From Mesaphorura yosii (lineage: Eukaryota > Arthropoda > Collembola > Poduromorpha > Tullbergiidae), in contig WIXG01000009.1 in assembly GCA_009869945.1 (NCBI GenBank), forward strand, positions 434,001-498,000: 64,000 nt of DNA, read 5' to 3'. Made by a program: the position numbers and the translations under genes. Below are positions 16,601 to 27,417 of this stretch, in pieces; position 1 is the first letter of the stretch; every line of letters starts with the position of its first letter. Below the pieces are notes generated by a model, which was not told where the DNA came from, made no database searches, and saw only the letters and a program-made list of their open reading frames with translations.

Positions 16601-19600
16601 AAAATGCCAACCAGGGTCCCAATGCCGGTCCTTTAGGTAAGTTTTGAAAATCGACGTGCATTTGTGAATATATGATGTGTCTGGGAAGATTCTGATAATT
16701 AATTTGTCGTTTCGGCTTCCAGCAGGACCCAGTGCGATGGACTCTGAGGAAGAAGACAACGCACGCCCAATGTCTTATGACGAAAAGCGACAACTCTCAT
16801 TAGATATAAATAAACTCCCAGGAGACAAGTTGGGTCGAGTGGTCCATATTATTCAATCCAGGGAGCCATCACTTAGAGATTCGAACCCAGATGAGATAGA
16901 AATAGATTTCGAAACACTTAAGCCGTCAACCCTCCGTGAACTTGAGAGTTATGTGGCGGCATGTCTAAGGAAGAAACCTCGGAAGCCCTACAGTAAGAAA
17001 ATGCAAATGCCTTGAACGCTATTAGCGTGACCCTAGATTGGCTTTTGAGAGTTAATCTTTAATCTGTCACGGAACTTACTTTAATAGCCAAGAAACCAGT
17101 CGTGAAGAAGGATGACCAACTCGAGAAAAAGCAGGAACTGGAAAAGAGGCTACAAGATGTGTCCGGCGTCCTTGGAGGAGGAACGACCAAGAAGACGAAG
17201 AAAGGTAAGACATACTTATACGATAATACGACGGATATTCCTTTGAGTTTTGTAAATTAAACGCTAAATTGTGATACTTCTATTTGCAGAAGGAGGGAAG
17301 GCGGCTGGCGCAAACGCCGGAGGAGAGCGCCTCTCTGCGTCCTCTTCCTCGTCGTCCGACTCAGACTCCTCTTCGTCCTCGTCCTCCTCCTCTTCGTCGG
17401 ACTCGTCTGACTCAGAAGCAGGTTAAATTGGTTTACCATTCTCATACTTTACGAAACCCGCACCCGTTTTCTAACTTTAAAGAACATTTGTGGTCAGCCG
17501 AGCCTCGAACGACCAAATCACACAATAACAAGTTGAATGTACTTTTATTTCTAAACCTGATAATTTCAAACTCCTGAATTGTACGGTTTTCCTCTAAGCA
17601 AAAGAGAATCATAGACCTAGAGTGCAGAATGTGCGAACTGTCATTGTGGAGTTGCTGGTGTGGGGTACATGATACATGGCTGGGTTGGGGCACGAGGGAG
17701 AGGGTAGCATTTTCATTAGCATTCGAATGACATACGGAATGTTTATGTTGACTGCGATTGCGTAAATGCGTTGCTTCATGTCATTTATGCGGTGAGTCCA
17801 AAGGCGAATACAATCGAAGAGAGTTTCTGAGTGGAGTTCCATCATCGGGTTTAAAAATTACGAAAATGCGATAAATTAATTACATTTAGATAGGTAAGTT
17901 CAAATTAGGTGATAGGAAGGTAGGTTTTTAACGTCACATATGGTGAAGTTTACTTTTGGCCATTAAACAATACATTAAATTTCGAAGCTATCAATGACTC
18001 CATGTTTTTTAAATAGGACATTGGCCGTCGTAAGCAAGCACCTTTTGGCCTCATAGATAAATAGGTTCTCAATCCCTGATAGGCTACAATGCTACTACTA
18101 TTGGCTCTGATTGTTGAATGTTGATGTTTTGGGAAATGTTTCCACTCCTCGGAAATACCGAATTAAATTGTCCTGAGTTGATAACAAGGATTTTTGTAAA
18201 GTTTCTTTTATTAACCCACCGCTGAACGTTCATCTTTTCTTTTAACGTATGGAATTAGCTAAATAAAATTATTTGCGATATCACTGAGACCTTAATTCAA
18301 TTACTTCATGATAAATTTTACTTTAATCAATTATTTCGGACAATTCAGAATTCTTAGTCGTTTGCAGTTTGCACACTGCGTTTCTTCTGGGTAACACAAA
18401 TCCAGTAATTTAATTGCGTCCTGAAGCTAGCGCTCCTAATGAAGACACACGTTTGCACTCGAGGGCTAGATCTCACGCTATTTTCGAGTCTCCCTAATTA
18501 ACTACTTGTGGATAAGGTACATTTGTCAAATTGTGTCTTCATTCGTGACAAAGAGGAAAGTGTGGTTGTTCATCACCGCTCCTTAGTTAATCAAACTTTA
18601 ATATGTGTTCTGTCTCTCATTTTAGTTTTCGACTACTTGTATTATTCATTTTGTACATTTTTAGAGAATAAATCTTAAAGACACACGTGGGCAGTATTCA
18701 AGCAGCTAACTGAAGTTGTCTCTGTCTTTGTTGATCCGGCTCAGATTAAATTGCGATTGCGCTTTCGAAAAGATTCTTAATGAGAATCATCATTTTCATG
18801 CAAACTAAACCAGCCTGCTTCAAGTGTCGCATCCGCATTCTGCACTTTGGGTCTTTGATTGAGTTGGAAATACGAAATACCGTAAAATTGCTTGAGAAAA
18901 ACGTTCTTGTTCGAAGGAGGAAACTGAAATTCGAAAACCGGAAGATGCCTTCTCGTCTGACTTCGATAAATGAAGTATGATGATTATCTTTTAGGAAAAA
19001 CAAATGAGAAGAAGCCGCGGAAGTCTCCGACCAAGGTGAGATAGAGCAGTCTAGCTGCTAGTTATTAATCGCATGTCTCAAGCGCAAGTTGCAAGTAGAC
19101 TGAGACCTCAATCCTTATATAACTTTGGCCAGGCCGTACCAGGAAAGAATCAGAATCAAATGCCCAGTGTGACCAATCAGCATGTAGGATTAAACAATGG
19201 AACTGGTGCGCCGCCTGCTCATCACGCGTCGGTCCAGCAAAACAACGACACTCGCACGACCGGCGCCAGTGCCGGCTTGGCGGCTGGTCACCAAGACTCA
19301 TTTTCCACGGTTAACAGTAAACTTCCGCCAAATCCAGTACCTTTTGCTTTCTCAACGGGAGCCTTGCCAGGACTCGCGGCCTCGACCGTGGCTGGTACTG
19401 GTGCCCGCTATGAAGACAACAAGCTCGTCACGGGTCCCGCAGTGGCCAGATCATTCAGCGCCTCGCCGCCAAAGGCGAACAAGGGTCTTAAAACAATGTA
19501 CGAACAAGACGACTTCGGATTGCCTCCATCAAAGATAAATGCTAGCCAGGGACAGGAGTCCTTGCCTGGCAACTTCCATCTGGACATGAACTCCAGACTA

Positions 19601-20488
19601 ACTGACCAATTTGATAAATCTCTGATGCCCAATTTGAATGACCCAGACTTCGATCCTGACCCAGAGGACGAAGAGGTATGCAATTATTACAAATCTGAAT
19701 CTTGTGGTTAGAAATTCGCTTTTTTGTTACGACATAGTCGTTAACCTTTTTCACGTCATTCAGTACCCAGGCTCGCTCCAGAAAGCATCGGTTTGGGGAA
19801 CCTTGGCGCAAGACGCGGCGGGCCAAACCATTTCTTCGCCCGACGAAGGCAAGCAGAGAACACAGGCCATTGCGATGAGTTCATTTCAACAGTTTAAGAA
19901 GCAAGCGAAAGAAAAGGCTGATAAGCAAAGAGCTTTGATGGAGCAACAGGAATTACGTAGACGCCAAACCGAGCAGGCTGAGAAAGAAAGGCTGCGGCTG
20001 GAGCAGGAACGGAAGCAACAGAAAGAAGAGGAAGAAGCCCTAGAAAGAGCGAGGAAGTCTGTGAAACCTGAGCCTGTCGGACAAGTAGTTATCAAGTAAA
20101 CTGAATAATATTATCGGGAAAAAAGATTTCAAAATGCATGATAAATTACCAAATTACATCTGGAAATTTGTTCACAGGACGGAGCCGCAGTTGCCAAAAG
20201 CAAATTCTCAAGACAAAGACAAAGCAGCTCGAGAAAAGCAGCGAATGCGGGAACAGGAAAGACGAAGGCGTGAAGCCGTAAGTTGAATTATGTCAATTTC
20301 CATTTCCATTGTCCATATTTCCTTCTGCTATGAAATGACAATAAGCAAATGAGTTTCAGCGCCTACTCAGCCTTCATTGCTAAAGCCTTAACGATATATC
20401 TTCTTTTTTGCTTTTGCAGATGGCTGGACAGATTGACATGAATCTGCAATCGGAATTGCTTGCAGCATTCGAGGAAAACGTGCTATAG
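13683..20488 (+). CDS. fs(1)h: BET bromodomain protein, fs(1)h / BRD2-3-4, long form
   Basis: About 17 exons starting at 13683-13923 and 14272-14498, ending 20420-20488. An acidic, Q/P-rich N-terminus ([15 protein letters not shown]) is followed by bromodomain 1 (14290-14780; [15 protein letters not shown] and the acetyl-lysine Asn in [14 protein letters not shown]). Bromodomain 2 comes next (15776-16130; [29 protein letters not shown]), then an acidic-basic block. The ET domain lies at 16768-16995 ([20 protein letters not shown]), followed by a serine/aspartate run (17290-17421). The long form adds exons 18995-19035, 19133-19675, 19764-20095, 20178-20277 and 20420-20488. These end in the P-TEFb-type C-terminal motif ([18 protein letters not shown]) known from BRD4 and long Fs(1)h. 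BET proteins read acetylated histones and promote transcription elongation. The acceptor at 19132/19133 was chosen because it keeps frame. Confidence 0.95.
17422..18994 (+). promoter_or_regulatory. fs(1)h: Retained-intron stop that makes the short BET isoform
   Basis: The exon ending at 17421 (SDSSDSEA) runs into G-GTTAAA. If it is not spliced, one Gly codon and TAA at 17424-17426 end the protein as SDSEAG, very like the C-terminus of BRD2/BRD3 and short Fs(1)h. If spliced to 18995, translation continues into the long C-terminal part. The 1.57-kb intron holds no other exon I can support, and no mobile element was recognised in it. Confidence 0.6.
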
Positions 20489-20867
20489 GCCGCCAACGAC
20501 AGATTGCTGGTCGGTCTCGACGTGAACTTGAAGAAACGACGCTATCGTTATCGCAAATTTGGGCAGGAGTTGGATCACTGATTACAGGATTACACACTGT
20601 TTAATTAACTGTTAACTTTTATACATACCAGCATACCTTAACTGAATATATTAGGATAGTGTCTCTCTGTACACATAAAGCTATACAATACATGCTCGTA
20701 AAGGTTGGAATTGGAGTTGTCGAACTAAAGGCGCGTGCCCGAGACTCGTATTGTAAACCATGATTATCTTGTTGCTTGCGTTTGTGAACGCAGAAGCTGA
20801 AGCATTGATGCTGACATTCAACAATTTAATCTACTCTTATCTTCTTATCGTATCGGTTCTTCGAAGG

Positions 20868-20984
20868 AATAAATTACTTGCTACTTCTTTCCGATATGCA
20901 GAATAAAATTTCGTTATTGGAATTGAACGTTAAGCCACAAAGTGCGCGTACGTTCTGTGTTTTGCCATCATGTAAATAAATAAA
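20868..20984 (+). terminator. Poly(A) signals of the BET gene
   Basis: AATAAA occurs at 20868-20873, 20902-20907, 20975-20980 and 20979-20984, 380-500 bp after the long-form stop. The last pair lies only about 75 bp from the opposing fax signal at 21058. Confidence 0.55.
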
Positions 20985-21057
20985 CTTGCCTTTCCCCAAA
21001 GTTTTTCGAGTTGCAGTTTAAATTCATTTGCGACACTTTTTAAGCAACAAATTCAAA

Positions 21058-21063
21058 TTTATT
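21058..21063 (-). terminator. Poly(A) signal of fax
   Basis: TTTATT on the plus strand reads AATAAA on the minus strand. It is the only exact hexamer seen between the fax stop (21835) and the BET gene signals, so the fax 3' UTR would be about 780 bp and include the inverted-repeat element at 21170-21432. Confidence 0.45.
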
Positions 21064-21167
21064 CAAATTTCCAAATTGGTACGTTACAGCTTAAGCAAGA
21101 ACTATGCTACACAAAAAGTTACACTTCTAAAATTAAGCCATCAGCATTTCATTTGAGGTTAAGACAT

Positions 21168-21434
21168 TAGCCCAGTTCAAAATGTGACTTATTTGACTTA
21201 TGTGTCTTTTCCAAAAGTCACTTTTGGTTGTGAGCCAAAAGTAAAACCGACAGAAAGTCTAAAAAGTGACTTTAAAAAGTGAGTCGGATGTCACTTTTAT
21301 CCTAGGAAAGTTGAAACAGCACGAAGAGGAGAATTCACTCAACTTCGAAATCACCTGTAACACCATTTCCTTTTTGAAAAGTTACTTCTTAAACAGGCAA
21401 ATAAGCCATGGAAGTCACAATTTGAACTGGGCTA
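21168..21434. mobile_element. Tc1/mariner-type MITE, 263 bp with TA target duplication
   Basis: The element runs from 21170 to 21432 and is flanked on both sides by TA (21168-21169 and 21433-21434). Its ends are inverted: left GCCCAGTTCAAAATGTGACT; the right end read on the other strand is GCCCAGTTCAAATTGTGACT, 19 of 20 identical. Weaker inverted similarity continues about 40 bp further. Inside are octamers CCAAAAGT/ACTTTTGG in alternating orientation (21211-21241) and AAAGTGAC/GTCACTTT, so the element can fold back. There is no coding capacity. TA duplication and terminal repeats point to the Tc1/mariner superfamily; the mobilising transposase is not in the window. Confidence 0.72.
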
Positions 21435-21834
21435 TTCGTTTTTAGTTTACTTGAAAATTGTAGCTTTAGGCTTAGCTTAGCAGTAGCATTAGCTTAAATT
21501 ATGCATATTGATACACATAGAAATATGTAAGTCGGATTTTACATGAATAAATGTATAAAAATAAAATTACCATCAACTATAAAAGGATAAAATCAAAATT
21601 CAGTCTGGCAGCAGGTAACGTTAAGTAAAAGTCGTCGGTGGGCAAAATCGTAAAATTCGTGAGGTGAAACTACTTGCAAGTAGTAACTTGATAAAACTCA
21701 AATTAATTTCCTTGTCTTCGAAGTTGCTGAAATTTTAAACTTTCTTACAACGCAAGCAAGCATTTTGCAGTTAGCAGTTAGCTGTGTCTGATAACACGTT
21801 TGACGTTTGCAATTGAATGCCCGAATCGAAGAAT

Positions 21835-23038
21835 TCACTTCTTCTCGTCCGCCTTGACATCTGCTTTCTCCTTCTCGGCGTCCTTCTCGTTCGTGGCTGC
21901 GTTGTCCTTCTCCTTCTCCTGAGACTCCTTCTTCTCCTCAACCGGCGGTTCTGGTTCTGGAATATGAGTATTCAGCTTGAGACTCGTGGTCATCTGCTCC
22001 CAGTCTGGGAAGCATCGATCCTTCACTCTGGTGACCAATTCAACTAGCCCCGGGCAATTCTCCGTCATCCAGTCGCGAAGATTGAACTCGACTGATTTAT
22101 CCAAGTAGATGATTTGACTCAAATGGGCGAACGCGACCACGTCGAGATTGCTGGGGACTTCTCCAAAGAAGAACGACTTCTTGCCGAGAGTGCCTTCGAG
22201 AACCTGAAGATCTTGCTTTCCAAACTCAAAGATTTCTTCCGCCGAGTGAACTCCCAAACCTTGAGCCTTAACCTTCTTCGCACCTTTCCTCGCGTAGGTC
22301 AACTTGAAGAACAGATTCAACACAGCGTTCGGGATTCGGCTTCCCAATGCATGTTGTAGAGAGACTTTGTAACCCTGCCGGAAGGAAAACCAGTTAATTT
22401 ATATCTTATGAATCTTAAAACATTCTACAAAAGGCGGGTGCTTACCTTAAGCATGGCGTCCGGGTTGTTTGAACGCCAATGCACAATAATCCAACATAAA
22501 TGATTTTCAATCATCGAAATCAGCGCGTGAGAGATATTCTTCTCCTCCTTTGAAAGTGCAGCATCCGAATCTATGCCAAAGTGTGTTCCCAGCGTAGCGA
22601 TAATTTTTGCCGAGTCTGCAATTTCCTCCCCATTGAACTCAACAAAAGGAAGTTGGCCCTTGGCTGATTTGAACTTTAGTTTGTGGTCAACATTCTAAAA
22701 AACCAAATCAACCCTTCAATGCTAAGTTTGCTGGATGCAGTTATTTCGCAATAATTATCTTAGGCGACAAATACCTCATATTTAACTTGATTCAAACGAA
22801 GCCAAGTTTCCACTTTCAAGCAATACGGAGAGAGAGATGCAAGGGTCGGTGTTCGTGAAAATTGGTACAAGTAAACCACATCCTTCTCAAAGTCTGGCTT
22901 GTGAACCCTTGGCGGCGGTGGCGGTGCGGGCTTCGCCTCCTCCTTCGTCTTTTCCTTCTTCTCTTCCTCCTTCTTGGGTTCTGTCTCCTCAACGACTTTC
23001 TCCTCCGATGTCAGTTTTTCAGTAGCTTCGTCCGCCAT
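21835..23038 (-). CDS. fax: Failed axon connections (Fax), GST/metaxin-fold protein
   Basis: Three exons (23038-22775, 22694-22446, 22374-21835) encode about 350 residues. The N-terminus is a lysine/glutamate-rich tail (EEKVVEETEPKKEEEKKEK) plus APPPPPP-type prolines. A thioredoxin-like GST N-domain follows (VYLYQFSRTPTLASLSPYCL, KGQLPFVEFNG) with the Ser-Pro-Tyr-Cys site of the Fax/metaxin group. The GST C-domain contains KSFFFGEVPSNLDVVAFAHL. The C-tail is again highly charged (KEKADVKADEKK). In Drosophila Fax works with Abl signalling in axon tracts; its enzyme activity, if any, is unknown. A non-coding 5' exon near 23346 with donor GACAA-gtaagt and an acceptor near 23083 indicate a 5' UTR intron. 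Abl lies 9 kb away, but nothing suggests the proximity matters. Confidence 0.93.
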
Positions 23039-25424
23039 GGTTGATGCGCTTTACGTCCAAGTTGATCCGGTGTAAGGAAAAGTGCTGATAAAGAGAGAAT
23101 TTTGATTTAGCCTATGGTCTGCCTAAGTTTCTACTTTATGAAGGCATATGCGGCATGGAGGCGAAAGGGTTAAGTGCCTCTGGCCTACGAACCGGCATCC
23201 ACACCAATTTAATTGAAAAATGCTCGAAGTCAAAGCAAGTACGACCTTAACGGAAGCAGTGCTTGACTAAGCTCGTCTCGAAAGTTGTTTAAAAGCTGAA
23301 GAGTGTTAAATTCCTTAAAGAATAGGAAAAATAAGAGTACTTACTTGTCAATAACGCTACCGGGAGCCGGGTGGGACAGGGACGCGTAAGATTCCTCTCC
23401 ACTACCAATTAGAATAGCTTGCACTGGTTAAACACGTCTTAGCCTACAACTTGACTACGACAGTTAATCCAAAATCACAATCGCACTTGAAGTCAGTTTG
23501 AGTTTCGCATACCTCCAAAGGCGGTGGTCTGATAAGAAAGACCATTAATAGAAAAGCAAAGCTCTGTATTCTGTAGGGAATAAGGGAAGGAGTATGGACG
23601 CTGAGTTGAGACGCTATCGCTTCGCTTTATTATGAACGAACCCCAGCCTTTTTCTGCCGTACGAACGTACTTTCACTTTGCTGCTATGTTGTGCTCTCTG
23701 CTCAGTTACCAACTGTCAAAGAGGGTTGACCAGGCATGGGAACCTCTCCCCAAAATAGCTGAAATCGTACTGCAGCCTTTTTGCCAGGGCCGCTTTGAAT
23801 CTGCCATCAGTCAATGAGTAAATTACACATGAAACACCGGTACATTGTAGTCTAATTGATATTCATGGCGTCGCGTAGACTTGACCCGATGCTACTTAAA
23901 AGGAATTAAAGCTCACAAAGAGTTGTTAATGGCTAAACTTAACCTAGATAAGGAATCTACACCATCATTGACGGATTGACCAGTCGTTTCCAAGTTTTGT
24001 TCGCCCTGCGCCGTGCCTCATCAAAATACGATTTCGAGCAGGGTCAAGCCAAGTGCACACCTCCGGCCGGCATCAAGCATCAAGTAAATCTAAGATGTCA
24101 GATAATTCCAGTGCAGTGAGCAGTGAACTCATTCCCTGCCTTAGCTTGCATTAAAGCTGGAACTGGAGAAGAAAGCTCAAAGCTGTACTGGAACTGGTAG
24201 CCGTAGCCCCGTAGAGTAGCCAAAACATGTACGCGATGCAAAGGATGGACGGTAGCAGTAGCAGAAGTGCTTGTCTGCTGAACACCGAGCTGGATACAGA
24301 ATACGCACCCAAAACTTGAAACGAAGCACGCATGTCGCCGCGCCGGTCCAGCTTTCCCCCAGCCTGCCAGCAGCCCAACCAAAACCTACCAACACTGAAC
24401 ACCAAACCAACTTTAATATGCACATATATGGCTATGGTTAGAAGGTTGCACAGGGGAGAAAAAAAGAGTCTCTCCAGTTGAACTACCGTTCCAGTCGAAC
24501 GATTTCCAGTGCTTGGGCCTGCGTAACAGATCCTAGCTTGCTGGAGAAATCTCAATCTCACAGTAAAAACAAGTGGCAAGGCAAGGCAAGGCAGGCGAGA
24601 ATCCAGCTAGGCTTCTGCTGTGAATTCTGCGTGTGTCCGTGTCGTGTTTAGTTGTACAAAAACAACTCAGCCAGCCGTTCCGTCCCGGACTTCATGAACT
24701 CCATGTCCATGAACATGATGCTCATCGCTCATAACACAAAATTATGCGTAATCGAATGCAGAAGCTGAACCTGTGAACTGGCCGCTCTTCTTGCGGAAGA
24801 GGCCGGTGAATTGTCAAACGCCTTGTTCTAATCTTTATTCATTAGTTAATCATCGTAATCTTCACATGTTAAGCGTAATGGGTTTCATAGTTGAGTTGTC
24901 CAGTACCATACTGTAAAGCTTAAACTAACTTACCTACACTCATCTTATTTTATGGTTGTATTGTTAATGACGGTCATATTCCTGGTTCTAACTGATGAAT
25001 GACGAGAGCTCATTTTTGTTGCGTAATACATTCATCAAATCTGCTTATGCGTACGTACGCTTAAAGTTACAAAGTTACTGATACTTACAACTTAACTTAA
25101 ATATTGTGGCTTGAAGATAAGTACAGTATTACTCTCGTCCTAATTCTTGTTGCGGTCCTAAATTAGCACATGAAGTTGGCCATCGCTTTGGACCATTTCA
25201 AAGGAGATCAGAATGAGATGAGTGCATGCATGCACCAAAATGGAAATGTCCTCACAATCTGAAACAACTCCAGCACGCGCGAAGCGCAATTCATGATGAT
25301 TGCTTCGAAAATTGAAATTCGGCAGTGTCGCAACCAAAAATTAGCTTAAACTTAAATACACGCCAGACGCTAGGAAGCAAAAAGACCTCCTTCGCTCGCA
25401 CTCCGTAATTTTAAGTATCCAAGA
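23039..25424. other. Intergenic: fax promoter side, arrestin 3' side
   Basis: About 2.4 kb. The first 300 bp hold the fax 5' UTR and its intron (about 23345-23084). A candidate arrestin poly(A) signal (TTTATT on plus) lies near 24833. Small sequence features only: a GGCAA pentamer run near 24575-24592 and a 12-bp palindrome GCGTACGTACGC at 25049-25060. No coding exon was supported. Confidence 0.45.
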
Positions 25425-27417
25425 CTAGGAAAGGTCAGTAGCAAAAATAGGTTGGTCGTCCCGTCCATGCCCGGTCGCGCTCTTGCGCTCTGGCGGGTGA
25501 GGTGACGCCACTTCTGGGTAATGGTCTGGGTCCGTATTTGCGGGAGGAAGAAGTCCGAACGATATTTTGACACTGGGGCACTGCGACAAGGAGCCGATAA
25601 CAAGCTTCGCCTGAAACACGCACGCGTCGGTGGTGATTGCAGAAAACTATTAAACTTGTACAATGAGTATTCATTGTTGTTTACCTTGACGTAGTACGAC
25701 ACGATGATTGCGAAAACGTTCCGGGAGATGGTTCCTTGGGGCACGTCAGGAGTGCCAAACAACCCCTCGACGGAAGTCGAAGGAGCCAGAACGGGTTCGC
25801 CTGAAATTATTTATCATTCATAAGCTACAATCAGTGAACTCTCCATTAAACTTTGATACAGGTGAGGTAAATCATGTAAACTCTTCATTTGTTAACGGCA
25901 TTGGCAAAAACCGCCACTGGTCGTCGTCTGCGAAAGTGGAAGTTTTGTGAAAAATGGATTCTTACGTCCGAAAGCCTCCTCCAAAGCGAGCCACTGCCGC
26001 GCTTGGCCCCGAGTGGGAGGAATGACGTAACGCTTCTGCAGAGAAGCCCCGGGAACAATGAGCACCCCGTCATCCGCCATTCCAACCGTGTTTTTGAACT
26101 TTCCAGATGCGAACATGCACACGTCAACTTGCTGGATCAAAGTCACCTGCAGACAACCAGAATTGGAACCCCTACATTAGTTACATTCGCATGCAAAATG
26201 CGTACCAGTATTCTTCTGATGGAGCTTCTGCTGTTGTTTTGGACGTTGATGCTGATTTCCATAGGTTCCCCGTAGCGGACGGCGTTTTTATTGAGCTCAC
26301 ATTGAAAGCGTATTTTCCCCCGACTCAAAAACGTTGGTCGTGCCTCGATGGATCGCTTCAGATCGAACGAAAATTCAAAGCGCGGAGTTTGCACCGCGCG
26401 GAGTGCCAGGCGAATCAAGTTTCGGCGCGGTGGTCTCTCCTCCGGACGCTCGGCTATTTGGAGGGAAAATGAATACGAATGTCGGGTCACACGTCAATTA
26501 CAATCTGGACTCCGGACGCCGGACACTCACCGGCGTATATTCTGAGGTCATAAATTGTGCCAATTGGAGATCCTTTGTACGGTTTGGCGGGTACAAGCAG
26601 GACACTCGGAGGCGGAGGAAAGCTCCCTAGTCCGACTGCACCAGCGCATAAAGAAAATGGCACCGCGTAAATAGAGTCGGATGTGGAAGACGTCTTCACG
26701 CGCTCGAGAAGAACAACCTGAGAAAAGAAAAAACACTGCAATATGCCAGAAAACCTAGAAATACGGCCGCAATGCGAATTTTACCTGGAGGGGAGTGAGC
26801 TCGTCCTCGTCGTCGAGCACATCAGTTGGCAACGGTGGCCAGAGTTGTTTGAGTGCAAGAATGGCTTCATTGCAGAATTTCAGTCCGAGTACCTCCTCGT
26901 CCTCTCGACCGTAGCGGAAGGTCAACGTGATTTGGCCCCAAATTCTAAAATTATTTGAAATGTTTTGGCTGAGAGACTCCTTGTCCAGGACAATGACACC
27001 CTTCAACGGCTCCAGTCCAGTTCCTTGCACTGCCAGCGTTCGCGTGCCGACGTAAACAGCGAGACTTCCGTTTGATGCGCATTTCTTGTAGACTCTGCAC
27101 GAAATATGCATGCATCATGAATTAATCCACTATTTGCGTTTGCATAATTGCCAATTTAGAATTTGTTACCTCGTGACGCTGGACTCCGGAAGCGGTCCGA
27201 GCTCGTCGTCTTTCCGCGTTCGCTCTCGTTCCAAGCTGTCGATGCTGTCAGTTCGTGGTAATTGGTCCGCTCGCGTAGTATTCAGATCAGTGGGTTGAGT
27301 TGAAGTATCACGATATGTGGTTTGGTACTCTGGTTCGTCTTGGCGGTCATCCTGCTGCTGCTGCTCCGTCTGCACCACTTCAGCCTCAGCAGGAGCCTTG
27401 GTACTATCAAAGCTCAT
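25425..27417 (-). CDS. Divergent arrestin
   Basis: Seven exons (27417-27170, 27094-26785, 26717-26531, 26453-26206, 26146-25966, 25800-25685, 25610-25425) give about 491 residues. An 80-residue disordered, Q/E/T-rich N-terminal extension precedes the arrestin N-domain (VYKKCASNGSLAVYVGTRT; FRIWGQITLTFRYGREDEEV with the finger-loop start LGLKF). The hinge RRNLIRLALRAVQ keeps the phosphate-sensing Arg. The C-domain follows (YGEPMEISINVQNNS; NVFAIIVSYYVKVKAKLVIG). Arrestins bind phosphorylated GPCRs. Here the polar-core acids are altered: the Asp after GKR is Thr (VGTRT), the gate-loop LALDG is LALEE, and the second gate-loop Asp is replaced. No clathrin- or AP2-binding tail is evident; the end is rich in H, P, D and S. 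It is neither a clear visual arrestin nor a clear Kurtz; I leave the symbol empty. Confidence 0.88.

Noticed and set aside
16874..16890. GATTCGAACCC, which resembles a tRNA B box
   Set aside because: It lies inside the BET ET-domain exon ([10 protein letters not shown]) and no matching acceptor stem or A box surrounds it.
17341..17420. TCC/TCG-rich tandem repeat
   Set aside because: It encodes the serine/aspartate run typical of BET proteins, so it is coding low complexity rather than a separate repeat.
25049..25060. 12-bp palindrome GCGTACGTACGC
   Set aside because: Short, single occurrence and without flanking symmetry; compatible with chance in 64 kb.
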